In this document: in pieces, positions 19,513 through 27,852 of the stretch
How the letters are laid out: every line of letters begins with the position of its first letter
Numbering within the stretch: position 1 is the stretch's first letter
Origin: Acidobacteria bacterium bin61
Lineage (GTDB): Bacteria; Acidobacteriota; Vicinamibacteria; Marinacidobacterales; Marinacidobacteraceae
Length of the DNA stretch: 44,615 bases
Assembly: GCA_002238705.1 (NCBI GenBank)
Contig: MPMW01000008.1
Location: forward strand, 1 to 44,615
Direction of reading: 5' to 3'
Made by a program: the position numbers and the translations under genes
Notes under the pieces: generated by a model
Databases searched by the model: none
Told to the model about the DNA's origin: nothing
What the model saw: only the letters and a program-made list of their open reading frames with translations

Positions 19513-22404
19513 TCAGAAGGTCAACCTCGCCGAGAGCCCGATAGTTCGGCCCTTGAGGTAGTCCACCACGTTCCGGTAGGCCGTATCCAGCATCTGGAAG
19601 TTCGTCACTGTGTTGGCGTTCAGGGCGTTGAACAAGTCGAGGAGAAGCTGCACGTTCATCCGTTCGCCAAGCGCGAAGGCCTTGTCCACTCGAAAGTCGA
19701 CAATGGTGACGTTGTCCGAACGGTGCTCATCCATGTACCCGAGCCAGACATACGGCTTCAGACTGCCGCCATACACGCTCAATCGGTGGGTCGGCGCGAA
19801 ATTGAAGCCGCTGACGTAGCGGAACGTGCCTGCCATGCCCACTTCGTAGGGGAAGACGTAGCGCGCCGATGTCTTGAACTGGTACGTGCTCGTGTCCTGA
19901 ATTGTCGGGATGTCCTGGTCGTAGTTGATGAACCATCCCTGCGCGGTCGGATCGGAGGAGAGCGGGTTGAGCGCCGCCCACGAGGTGGACGATGTTCCGG
20001 GACTCCGGGGCTCCGAGCGCCACTGGTAGTCGAAGTAGATGTTGTAGAAGAAGTTGTTGCGGAACCGCTTGTTGAGCGCCAGCGACATCGTGTGGAAGTT
20101 CATGTCGCTCTCTCCACCCGGGTGGTTCATGGTGATGTTGTCCGACTTTCCGACCAGATCCTCGGGCATCACCAGGAGATTGAACGTGGACCGGTTGCCG
20201 TCCGCAGGACAACCGTCGCATCCGGTGAGGGTCACCGGCGTGTTCCGGTTGTTGAGCTGGATCTGGTTCAGTCCGCTCGACCAGGTGTTCCGCATGCGCT
20301 TGTAGACGTAGGACACCCTGGCGCCGAGGTCCGCGGTGAGTTCATGCTCGAGGGCTGCGCTCATCTCGTCGGCGTAGGCCAGCGACCAGTCGGACGCGAG
20401 CGGGGTTCCGGCGCCCGCCCCTGCGGAGAACGCCAACTCTTCGCCGAGTTCGGACGAATCGTCGAGCACCCCGTTCATGTTCTGATCGAGGAACCGGTAA
20501 GTCGCGTTGGCCTGTCCACCCGGGTTCGCCGAACTCAGTCCGGTACCGACGTTCGAGTAGTAGCGCCCGGCGTACGCCTTGAACACCGAGGTTCCCTCGC
20601 CGGTCAGATCGTAGGTGAATCCGGCACGCGGAGCGATGTTCCAGTGCGTATGGACATGATCGCCGGGAATCGTGGCGCCCGCGCCGAAGACATCCGTCAG
20701 AATCTGGGATTGGTTCGACGGGAGTTCGAACTGGCAGAGCAACGACTCGGGACAGGGGCTTCCCGGCCTGTTGTCGGACTCAAGATAGGAGAGGGCCTGG
20801 CTGCCGACGCGCACGCCTGCCATCAGGGTCAGGCGATCGTTCACCGTCCATACATCCTGTGCGAAGAAATCGGCATGCATGTTGCGGTCGTCGGTCAGGT
20901 TGGGCACTCCCACCAGATAGACACGATCCACGTTGTGGGGTCGCCCCTCGTTGATGTCGTCGAGGTACCGGGCCGCACCGGAGTTCGAGTTCCAGCCGAA
21001 GAGCTGTCCGTCGATCTGCCAGTCCCAGCCGAACTTGAAGTCGTGACTCCCGGAGCCGATCGGCACGTAGTAGTTGAACTGCGCCGTGCTCTGGGGTTTC
21101 CAGCGTTTGGACGTGAAGGGTTGCCAGCCGGCGCCGGAACGGACGCTGTTCGTCGCTTCGACACGCGGCTCGTTGCCGTTGAGCGGATCGCCCTTCGGGG
21201 TCATGGGCCAGACGGTGCCCATGTGGCCGATCATGATGTTGCTGTAGAGCCGGTCGCTCCAGACTCGTTGCCACTCGGCCTTGTGCAGCCAGATCCAGTA
21301 GTCTTGGGCGAGCACTGACTGGGCCGGGATGGTGGAGGAAATGTTCCGATTGGGTTTCCGCTTCCAGGACCAGGTGGAAAAGCCGATGAACTGGTCGCGC
21401 TCGGTGATCTGGTAGTTCAGCTTGGCCGTGAAGATGTCGAAGTCGCCGACGTCGGTGCCGAGCTCGACCGGCTGTCCGGACACGGCCGTGTCGATATAGA
21501 AGTTGTTGTAGGCCGCGTAGAACCACGCCTTGTCACGAACGATGGGACCTCCGAGATCGAGGTGGAACTCGTAGAACTTGAGCACCGGGGCTGGTGATGC
21601 GCCATTGTTCTCGAGTTCCGAGTCGAGGTTCTCGGCGATCCAGTCTTCCGGGTTCCAGGCGCCGCTCTGGAGGCCCGAGAAGTCGTTGCCCCCGCTCTTG
21701 ACGGTGGTCTGGATCTGCGCTCCGGGAGTGGACATTTCCACGTCCGCGCCCTGCGCCGAGACCTGGAACTCCTCCATGGCGTAGTAGTCGTAGTAGCCGC
21801 CGGCCGAGCCGGTGCCCTCGGTGGTGTTCACGCCCTCGTAGAGGACGCGGTTCTGGCTCCGGACGCCGAAGGTCTCGTACATGGACTGCTGGCTCTTGTG
21901 GGAGCCGCCCACGTCGTAGCCCTGCACCCGGATGCCGGGGCTCTGCTGGAGAACCGCCCACATGTCAGTTGCGGTGGGAACCTCGTCGAGCTGGGTCTTG
22001 TCGAAGGTTGCCGCCACCCCGGTGGACTTCACGTCCACCACCGGCGACTCGCCGGTCACGGTGACCGTCTCCGCCACGGTGGCGATCTGCATGTCGGCGT
22101 TCACGCTGAACGTGGCGCCGGTGACGACGCGGATCTCTTCGAACACCACGGTCTGGAAGCCGCTGAGCTCGAACTGGATGGTGTAGTCCCCGGGGGGAAG
22201 CGCCTGGAAACGGTAGGAGCCGTTCACGTCGGTGGTGGCGCTCCGGCCGCCGATGATGGCCTCACCGGAGAGGGTGACGGACACTCCGGGGAGGGCAAGT
22301 CCCTGAGCGTCGCGCGCCGCGCCTTCGAGGCGTCCGTATTGCTGCTGGGCGAGCGCCGGCATGGCGAATGCCACGAGCAGAAGAGCGAGAAGAATCTTTC
22401 TCAT
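19513..22404 (-). CDS. TonB-dependent receptor, Oar/CarboxypepD_reg type (copy 3)
   Basis: 963 residues, ATG 22404 with AAGGAGGG before it. Same domain order as copy 2: signal peptide to ALAQQ, CarboxypepD_reg (about 23-105), plug (about 110-245) with GYDVGGSHKSQQ, long barrel ending LSARLTF. The loop FLDQNMNGVLDDSSELG carries the same acidic DxNxNG pattern, and CDGCPADG the same Cys pair. It differs from copy 2 mainly in barrel loops (for example after GAWNP, around residue 250, and around 520-560). It lies directly downstream of the TPR and CRTAC1 genes, about 190 nt away. Tandem duplication is the simplest origin; different loops suggest different or diverging ligands. Confidence 0.93.
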   Translation of the reverse strand: MRKILLALLLVAFAMPALAQQQYGRLEGAARDAQGLALPGVSVTLSGEAIIGGRSATTDVNGSYRFQALPPGDYTIQFELSGFQTVVFEEIRVVTGATFSVNADMQIATVAETVTVTGESPVVDVKSTGVAATFDKTQLDEVPTATDMWAVLQQSPGIRVQGYDVGGSHKSQQSMYETFGVRSQNRVLYEGVNTTEGTGSAGGYYDYYAMEEFQVSAQGADVEMSTPGAQIQTTVKSGGNDFSGLQSGAWNPEDWIAENLDSELENNGASPAPVLKFYEFHLDLGGPIVRDKAWFYAAYNNFYIDTAVSGQPVELGTDVGDFDIFTAKLNYQITERDQFIGFSTWSWKRKPNRNISSTIPAQSVLAQDYWIWLHKAEWQRVWSDRLYSNIMIGHMGTVWPMTPKGDPLNGNEPRVEATNSVRSGAGWQPFTSKRWKPQSTAQFNYYVPIGSGSHDFKFGWDWQIDGQLFGWNSNSGAARYLDDINEGRPHNVDRVYLVGVPNLTDDRNMHADFFAQDVWTVNDRLTLMAGVRVGSQALSYLESDNRPGSPCPESLLCQFELPSNQSQILTDVFGAGATIPGDHVHTHWNIAPRAGFTYDLTGEGTSVFKAYAGRYYSNVGTGLSSANPGGQANATYRFLDQNMNGVLDDSSELGEELAFSAGAGAGTPLASDWSLAYADEMSAALEHELTADLGARVSYVYKRMRNTWSSGLNQIQLNNRNTPVTLTGCDGCPADGNRSTFNLLVMPEDLVGKSDNITMNHPGGESDMNFHTMSLALNKRFRNNFFYNIYFDYQWRSEPRSPGTSSTSWAALNPLSSDPTAQGWFINYDQDIPTIQDTSTYQFKTSARYVFPYEVGMAGTFRYVSGFNFAPTHRLSVYGGSLKPYVWLGYMDEHRSDNVTIVDFRVDKAFALGERMNVQLLLDLFNALNANTVTNFQMLDTAYRNVVDYLKGRTIGLSARLTF

Positions 22405-22593
22405 GGTCCCTCCTTCATGGGAAAAGACAAGGGGAGCTTCCGCGGACCACCAGGTTCTTCAGCGTGCCGAAACTGCGTACGGCGCTTCGAATCGGGAAGA
22501 GACACGGAAAATTCAAATTTGTGAATCGATCATACGGCGCAGTTCCCGCCGAAGTCCAACGAGTTCCGGCCGCGGCGCCACACGCCGCACGGC

Positions 22594-24159
22594 CTATCGG
22601 AAGGCCGGTTCCGGCATCGCCTGGCGCAGCATCCCGAGGAAGTCCGCCGGCAGCTCCGCGCCGAGCCGGCGGCCCTCGTGAGCAACCTCCCAGGCGCCCT
22701 CGAAATCGCCCGTGGAGGCGAGCGTCGCAGCCAGCCCGAGCCGGTAGTCCCCCCGGAAGGGCTCCTTGGCCACCGCGATCCGGAAGTGGCGGATCGCCTC
22801 GGCAAACTGCCGGTTCGCCGCCAGCACCTGGGCGATCGAATCGTGCGTCCCCGCCCGCTCCGGCTCCTGTTCGAGCGCCCGCCGGAACCAGCCGAGCGCC
22901 TCCGACCGCCGGCCGCCAAGCGCCGCGATGCTGCCGAGGCTGGAGAGCGCTCCCGGATGGTTCGGCTGGATTTCGAGCGCGTGCAGGCAGCGCCGTTCCG
23001 CCTCGCCGAGGTTTCCCGACTGCGCCAGGACAATGCTCGAGTTGATGAGGGCCGAAACGTGGTCGGGATACTTCTCGAGAGCAGTGCTCCAGGCGGCGAG
23101 CGCCTCCTCGTTCCGTCCCTGCCGGGAGAGGTTGTTCCCCAGGTTGTAATAGAGGTCGGCGGCGTCCGGCCGCGACTGGATCATCTCCCGCAGCAGGCGC
23201 TCGGCGAGTTCGGGACGGCCCGCGCCCTCGGCGGCGAACGCGCGCCGCTCCTTGCCGATCACTGACGCCGCCACGTTGTTCACCGCGTCCATCAGCGGAT
23301 CGCTGATCATGAGGTCGTGCTCGAGGCTGCGGGCTCGTTCGGCAGCAACCCGCGCCCTCTCGGCGTCCCCGGTCCGGCGATAGACGCGGGCGAGGGCGGC
23401 GGCGATGGCGCCCGACTCCGGAGCGAGCGCCTCCGCCTGTTCCAGCAGGGGCAACGCTTCCTCGAGGTTCCCGTCGGCCGCTAGCAGCCGGCCCAGCCGG
23501 AAACTCGCCGACGCGGAATTCGCCGGAGCCGAGCGGGTGCCACCCAGCCGGTCCAGGACCACCCGGTAGCGCTCCTTCGCGGTGTCGGGGTCCGTGCGAT
23601 CCTCGGCAAGCTGTCCGGCGAGCAGGGTTGCCGGGGCGTAGTCCGGGTTCAGCCGGATGGCTTCGAGCGTCTCCGCCTCGGCCTGCTCGGCATCCACCCT
23701 CCAGAGCGCCCGAGCCCGCAGGTAGCGGAAGCGGTAGTCGTCTTCGGCCAGAGTCGCCGCGGCGGCGTACGCGGCGGCAGCTTCGGGATGGAATTCGTGG
23801 GCCAGGAAGGCGGCGCCAAGCGCCCCCCAGCGGTCCGGGGAATCGGGATCATCGAGAACAGCGACGCGGGCGCGGCGGATGACCTCTGCGACTTCCGGCT
23901 CCGTCCGGGAGAGATCGGGATCGGGCGGGTCGGGAAGGTCCGGTCCGCCGCCCCCCAGGATGAAGACGGCTGCGATCAGGACGGCGGCGGCAGCCCCGAG
24001 CCAGAGCGGTCGGGAGGACCTGGCGCCGTCCGGCGGCGCGCTTCGGGGTCTGCCAGCCCGTTCGGCCGCGGGCGTGCGGCTGCGGGTCTCCCTGGCTGGC
24101 CTGGGGGTCGTTCGGCCTTTCGGCCCTCGCGCTCTGCGCGCCTGCCGCGTCCGGGCCAT
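22594..24159 (-). CDS. Membrane-anchored TPR protein
   Basis: ATG 24159 is chosen because it follows the CRTAC1 stop by 5 nt; upstream in-frame sequence is Arg-rich and overlaps that gene. The 521-residue product has a very basic ~48-residue N-terminal tail, one transmembrane helix (PLWLGAAAAVLIAAVFILGG, about residues 51-70) and then about ten TPR-like helical pairs, for example ADLYYNLGNNLSRQGRNEEALAAW and HPGALSSLGSIAALGGRRSEAL. Predicted topology is N-in with TPRs in the periplasm. TPR arrays bind partner proteins; coupling to the CRTAC1 gene suggests they act together. No enzymatic motif is visible. Confidence 0.85.
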   Translation of the reverse strand: MARTRQARRARGPKGRTTPRPARETRSRTPAAERAGRPRSAPPDGARSSRPLWLGAAAAVLIAAVFILGGGGPDLPDPPDPDLSRTEPEVAEVIRRARVAVLDDPDSPDRWGALGAAFLAHEFHPEAAAAYAAAATLAEDDYRFRYLRARALWRVDAEQAEAETLEAIRLNPDYAPATLLAGQLAEDRTDPDTAKERYRVVLDRLGGTRSAPANSASASFRLGRLLAADGNLEEALPLLEQAEALAPESGAIAAALARVYRRTGDAERARVAAERARSLEHDLMISDPLMDAVNNVAASVIGKERRAFAAEGAGRPELAERLLREMIQSRPDAADLYYNLGNNLSRQGRNEEALAAWSTALEKYPDHVSALINSSIVLAQSGNLGEAERRCLHALEIQPNHPGALSSLGSIAALGGRRSEALGWFRRALEQEPERAGTHDSIAQVLAANRQFAEAIRHFRIAVAKEPFRGDYRLGLAATLASTGDFEGAWEVAHEGRRLGAELPADFLGMLRQAMPEPAFR

Positions 24160-24164
24160 CGTTC

Positions 24165-25853
24165 CTAGCGCGACTCGCCGTCGCCGCGACGCAGGCTGAC
24201 GGCGTCGGCTTCGGTACCGGGGAAGCCTTCGACGGCGCCGTCGGGCCATACGACCACGAAATCGCGGACGCTGGCGCCCGCGGGAACGGCAAAGAACGCC
24301 CGCGGATCCCCGGTCGCCAGGTAGCTGCCTCCCGGGTCGGCGCGGCGGACTGAGCGACTGCCGTCGGCGAAGACGGCGGTGACGACCGCCGGGAAGGAAG
24401 GCAATCCATCCCGGTCCAGCGTGCTGACCCGGAGCGGCGATCCCGCCCGCGCAAAATCGTTCCGGTAGAGGCGGGCCGGTCCTTCCGCGTTCGCGAGCAG
24501 CACGTCGAGGTCGCCGTCCTCGTCGTAGTCCCCGAGCGCGAGTCCGCGGCTCACCTCGATGATGGCCGGGAAGTCTCCGCCGCTGTCGAAATCGCTGAAG
24601 AGGGCGTCGCCGCTCTGAGCGCCGCTGTTCCGGAAGACCTGGTTCGGCTCACCGAAGACCTTCCAGAAGGCGTCACCGAGCGCGCCGGGCAGGGCTGGCT
24701 TCCGCTGCACCCGGCCGTTCGCCACCACGAGGTCCAGCGCGCCGTCGAGATCGAGGTCCGCGAACCCGGTCCCGAACCCGGTCATTGCCATGCTGGCCGG
24801 ACCGAGGCCCGAGGGGCCGGTGCGGTCGGCGAAAGACAGCCCGAGTGCGGCTCCGTCGCTCCGGTAGAGCGTGTTCGTCTCGTCGGCGACGTGCGTGATG
24901 AAGAGGTCGAGATCCAGATCGGCGTCCACGTCTCCGAGCGCGATGCCCATGCCGGCCTCCGGCCGTCCGGCATCGTTCAGGGCCACCCCGGCGAGGAAGG
25001 CGTCGTCCACGAACTCGTCGCCCTGGTTCAGCCAGAGCTGGTTGGCTTCCCCGTCGTTCGCCACGTAGAAGTCCAGACGGCGGTCCCCGTCGAAGTCGTG
25101 GCAGACCACTCCGAGGCCGGGGGCGTGCACCGCGCGGAGGCCCGCGGCGAGGGAGATGTCCTCGAAGCGCCCGCCGCCGAGGTTCCGGTAGAGGTAGTCG
25201 TGGGCGCCGGGAAAGACCTGTGGACTGCAGTAGTCCCGGCTGCCGTCCTGCTGGGTGCAGAGCTTGCCCGGGTCGTTCCGGACGTAACGGGTGACGTAGA
25301 GGTCGAGACGCCCGTCCGCGTCGTAGTCGCAGAACGCGGCCGAAGACGACCACCCTACGCCGGCGACTCCGGCGCTCGCGGTCACGTCCTCGAAGCGCCC
25401 TTCTCCCAGGTTTCGGTAGAGGACGTCCGGGCCGTAGTTGGTCACGAAGAGGTCGGTGCGGCCGTCCCCGTCGAAGTCCCCGGCGGCGAGCCCCATCCCG
25501 TAGCCGCTGTCGGCGGTTCCCGACACGGCGCTCGCGTCGGTGAACGATCCCGGAGGGCCCTGGAGATAGAGGGCGTTCCCCGGTGCTCCCGGCCGCGGTC
25601 CCGCGGGATCGGTGGGCCGGCCGCCCTGGAGGAAATAGATGTCGAGGTCGCCGTCCCCGTCGGCATCGAAAAAGCCCGCTCCGGCTCCGGTGATCTCGGG
25701 AAGGGAGAAGTTGCCCTCGTCCCCCGCGTCGTGAACGAAGCGGATGCCCGCTTCTTCCGTGACTTCGGTGAATCCCTGCGCCGCGGCAGAACCGGCGCCG
25801 GCGAGGGCGAGACCGAGCGCCGCGATCAAATGGTTCCCGGCGCGGCGGCTCAA
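24165..25853 (-). CDS. CRTAC1-family FG-GAP propeller protein with ASPIC/UnbV domain
   Basis: 562 residues from a TTG start at 25853; the signal peptide ends GSAAAQG. The mature N-terminus FTEVTEEAGIRFVHDAG is typical of the CRTAC1 family. Many FG-GAP/VCBS blades with calcium-type DxDxDGxxD loops follow: GFFDADGDGDLDIYF, GDFDGDGRTDLFV, CDYDADGRLDLYV, HDFDGDRRLDFYV, GDVDADLDLDLFI, ADLDLDGALDLVV and GDYDEDGDLDVLL. The C-terminus (FADGSRSVRRADPGGSYLATGDPRAFFAVP ... VVVWPDGAVEGF) is the ASPIC_UnbV domain. It is secreted or periplasmic, calcium-stabilised, and of unknown molecular role. It is the first gene of the minus-strand cluster and is divergent from the beta-helix gene. Confidence 0.92.
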   Translation of the reverse strand: MSRRAGNHLIAALGLALAGAGSAAAQGFTEVTEEAGIRFVHDAGDEGNFSLPEITGAGAGFFDADGDGDLDIYFLQGGRPTDPAGPRPGAPGNALYLQGPPGSFTDASAVSGTADSGYGMGLAAGDFDGDGRTDLFVTNYGPDVLYRNLGEGRFEDVTASAGVAGVGWSSSAAFCDYDADGRLDLYVTRYVRNDPGKLCTQQDGSRDYCSPQVFPGAHDYLYRNLGGGRFEDISLAAGLRAVHAPGLGVVCHDFDGDRRLDFYVANDGEANQLWLNQGDEFVDDAFLAGVALNDAGRPEAGMGIALGDVDADLDLDLFITHVADETNTLYRSDGAALGLSFADRTGPSGLGPASMAMTGFGTGFADLDLDGALDLVVANGRVQRKPALPGALGDAFWKVFGEPNQVFRNSGAQSGDALFSDFDSGGDFPAIIEVSRGLALGDYDEDGDLDVLLANAEGPARLYRNDFARAGSPLRVSTLDRDGLPSFPAVVTAVFADGSRSVRRADPGGSYLATGDPRAFFAVPAGASVRDFVVVWPDGAVEGFPGTEADAVSLRRGDGESR

Positions 25854-25980
25854 AGCCCGTTCAGTATAGGGACGCCGGTCGCGGAAAGATCGCGGAACCG
25901 CTCCCCGCCTCGGGTCGTTAGGTCGGGTGCGGGGCGGCGTGCCGGATGGCGTTGCCCAGCGCCCGCCCGGGAGGCCCTCG

Positions 25981-26880
25981 ATGATCCAACAGAATCGACT
26001 GGCGAGCTGGCTCGCCTTGATGACCCTCGTGGCGCCAGCGGCCTACGCGCAGCCGGACAGGGAAAACTGCGAACACCGGGACACCGTGGAGTTGAGCGGC
26101 CCTTCCGCCGCTGCCCTCGAGGTGAAGAGCGGCGCCGGCGCCGTCGAGATTACCGGCGAACCCGAGCTCAACGAGTTCCGGGTGACCGCGACCCTCTGTG
26201 CAGCGAATGGGGAGTTGCTCGACGGCCTGGCGGTGTCGCTCGAGGGAGAACGGCTCCGGACGACCTACCCGGAGCGGCAGGGCAGCGGTTGGGCCTTTTG
26301 GCGGAACCACTACGCGAGCATCCATCTCGCGGTCCGGGTTCCCGCCGCAACCGCCATTGACCTGGAAGACGGATCGGGATCGGTCATCGTTTCGGATGTC
26401 GGTCCGGTGGCGGTGCGGGACGGGTCGGGTTCGTTGCGTCTGAGCCGCACGGGATCGGTCCGGGTGGAAGACCGCTCGGGGGGGCTTCGAATTTCCGGGG
26501 CGCGGGGTGACGTTGTCGTGGAAGACGGCTCCGGCAGCCTCACCATCGAGGACGTCACCGGCGACGTTTCGGTGGACGACGGTTCCGGGGACCTCGCGAT
26601 CCGTGAGGTGGTGGGCAGCGTCACGCTCGAGGATGGCTCCGGGGGCGCCAAGGTCCATGAGGTAACGGGGAACGTCGTGGTGACGGACGATGGTTCGGGC
26701 GGCATCGAGATCGAGCGCGTCGGCGGCGAAGTGCGGGTCAGCGACGCCGGTTCCGGCAGTGTCCGGGTCCGCGACGTGGAAGGCGGGCTGACCGTGACCG
26801 GAGTCCGCCGGTCGCGGATCGACTACGAGGACATCCGCGGCGAACTGGATCTACCGCCGGATCGCCGCCGCCGGCGTTAG
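25981..26880 (+). CDS. Secreted DUF4097-like beta-helix repeat protein
   Basis: 299 residues from ATG 25981; signal peptide LALMTLVAPAAYAQ. The mature protein has a short N-terminal beta domain, then from about residue 125 eight DGSG-type turns spaced roughly 17-20 residues (EDGSGSVIV, RDGSGSLRL, EDRSGGLRI, EDGSGSLTI, DDGSGDLAI, EDGSGGAKV, DDGSGGIEI, DAGSGSVRV). They build a parallel beta-helix as in DUF4097/DUF2807 proteins. The C-terminus is basic (PPDRRRRR). These are envelope proteins of unknown function. The stop codon TAG is also the first three bases of a MITE-like element, so the natural 3' end may have been altered by its insertion. Confidence 0.8.
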   Translation: MIQQNRLASWLALMTLVAPAAYAQPDRENCEHRDTVELSGPSAAALEVKSGAGAVEITGEPELNEFRVTATLCAANGELLDGLAVSLEGERLRTTYPERQGSGWAFWRNHYASIHLAVRVPAATAIDLEDGSGSVIVSDVGPVAVRDGSGSLRLSRTGSVRVEDRSGGLRISGARGDVVVEDGSGSLTIEDVTGDVSVDDGSGDLAIREVVGSVTLEDGSGGAKVHEVTGNVVVTDDGSGGIEIERVGGEVRVSDAGSGSVRVRDVEGGLTVTGVRRSRIDYEDIRGELDLPPDRRRRR

Positions 26881-27163
26881 CCCGGATTTCTCATACTCAC
26901 GGCCCGGGGCGGACCGCAATGGGTCGTAACCCACTCTGTTGCGGTGGTTTCTCCACCAGGTGCCAACCTGGACGCACCGAACGGCGCGCAGCGTCGCGGA
27001 ACCCCACCAGGCACATCGCCTTCACCGCCAAAACGGCTTGGAACGCCGACTTCAGTCGGCACCCGCGGCCCGAGAGGGCCGTGGAACGGATCACGCCAAT
27101 CACGTTCAAGAGCGTCCACGTTGCGAACGCCAGGGTGACGCGGAGTATGAGAAGTCCGGGCTA
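26878..27163. mobile_element. MITE-like, hairpin-rich element with 21-bp terminal inverted repeats
   Basis: Terminal inverted repeats at 26878-26898 and 27143-27163 match at 20 of 21 positions (ends TAGCCCGGA.TTCTCATACTC and complement). The outermost TA on each side looks like a TA target duplication, as made by IS630/mariner-type transposases. The interior is a chain of perfect small stem-loops: 26920-26933 (TGGGT/ACCCA), 26943-26957 (GGTGG/CCACC), 26956-26971 (CCAGGT/ACCTGG), 27045-27060 (GCCGACT/AGTCGGC), 27066-27081 (CGGCCC/GGGCCG). Short open frames inside do not resemble proteins. The same terminal sequence recurs at 44492-44511. Confidence 0.8.
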
Positions 27164-27233
27164 GCGGGCTGTGGGAGAACTGAGAGATCTGCCTTCTCCC
27201 ACCGGCGGCTGGTCTTGAGCCGCGTCGCGCGCC

Positions 27234-27809
27234 CTATCTGCGTAGGGCGTGGCCGCGAACGAGACTCTCCAGATCGTCGAGTGCGTGGGTAGCCTGTCCG
27301 GCGCCGCTGGCGGACCCGCTGGCGGATGAGGCCCGGATCGGAAACAGCAGGCTGAGGCTCCCGTCTTCCGCGCGCGATAGCGGCATCTTTCCCTCCGGTC
27401 CCCCCAGCACCGACGGGAGACGGCCGCGGGTCCCCCGCAGAAAGACGACGGTCGTTTCCCCTTCCCGGAAGTGCGGCATCTCCGAGACCATGACGGTCGT
27501 GTCTCCGACGGTCCCGCCCGGAATGCGGAAGACGATCCGGTTGCCGGCCTGGCCCGACAGCACCCGCTCGACGCGCATGGTCACCCGGGTGTAGATCCGG
27601 GAATGGTCGTGGTTCCAGGTCGACTCCATCTTTTCGATGGTGCCGGCCACCACCTGGGTGGCGAGTTCGGACATGCGTTCGAGGCCCAGCGGGGCGAAGG
27701 GCGACGGAATGGGCGCCGGTCGCTGGGCGGCGAGAACACTTGGAATAGCGAGCAGCGCAGCGAGCGCGATGACCGGGCCGGTTTGCCGGACGGCGGCTTT
27801 CACGGTCAT
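27234..27809 (-). CDS. Secreted protein of unknown function
   Basis: ATG 27809 is preferred because GGAG lies 6 nt upstream; GTG 27821 is the alternative. About 191 residues with a signal peptide (VIALAALLAIPSVLAAQ). The mature part has a beta-rich core: LATQVVAGTIEKMESTWNHDHSRIYTRVTMRVERVLSG, then RIVFRIPGGTVGD and TTVVFLRG. The pattern of a G-x-I/V core followed by a 'thr-val-x-V-x-x-VL-x-G' strand recurs in secreted proteins of many bacteria, but I cannot name the family. The C-terminal third is Ser/Gly-rich and probably flexible. It is downstream of the Uma2-like gene on the same strand with a short gap. Confidence 0.65.
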   Translation of the reverse strand: MTVKAAVRQTGPVIALAALLAIPSVLAAQRPAPIPSPFAPLGLERMSELATQVVAGTIEKMESTWNHDHSRIYTRVTMRVERVLSGQAGNRIVFRIPGGTVGDTTVMVSEMPHFREGETTVVFLRGTRGRLPSVLGGPEGKMPLSRAEDGSLSLLFPIRASSASGSASGAGQATHALDDLESLVRGHALRR

Positions 27810-27852
27810 CGGCGTCTCCACAGGTGCGTTCGGCCTGAGCCGGTGACTTCGC

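Noticed and set aside
26897..27164. Short open frames on both strands inside the MITE
   Set aside because: Composition is hairpin-derived and Arg/Pro-rich, with no start context or recognisable fold.
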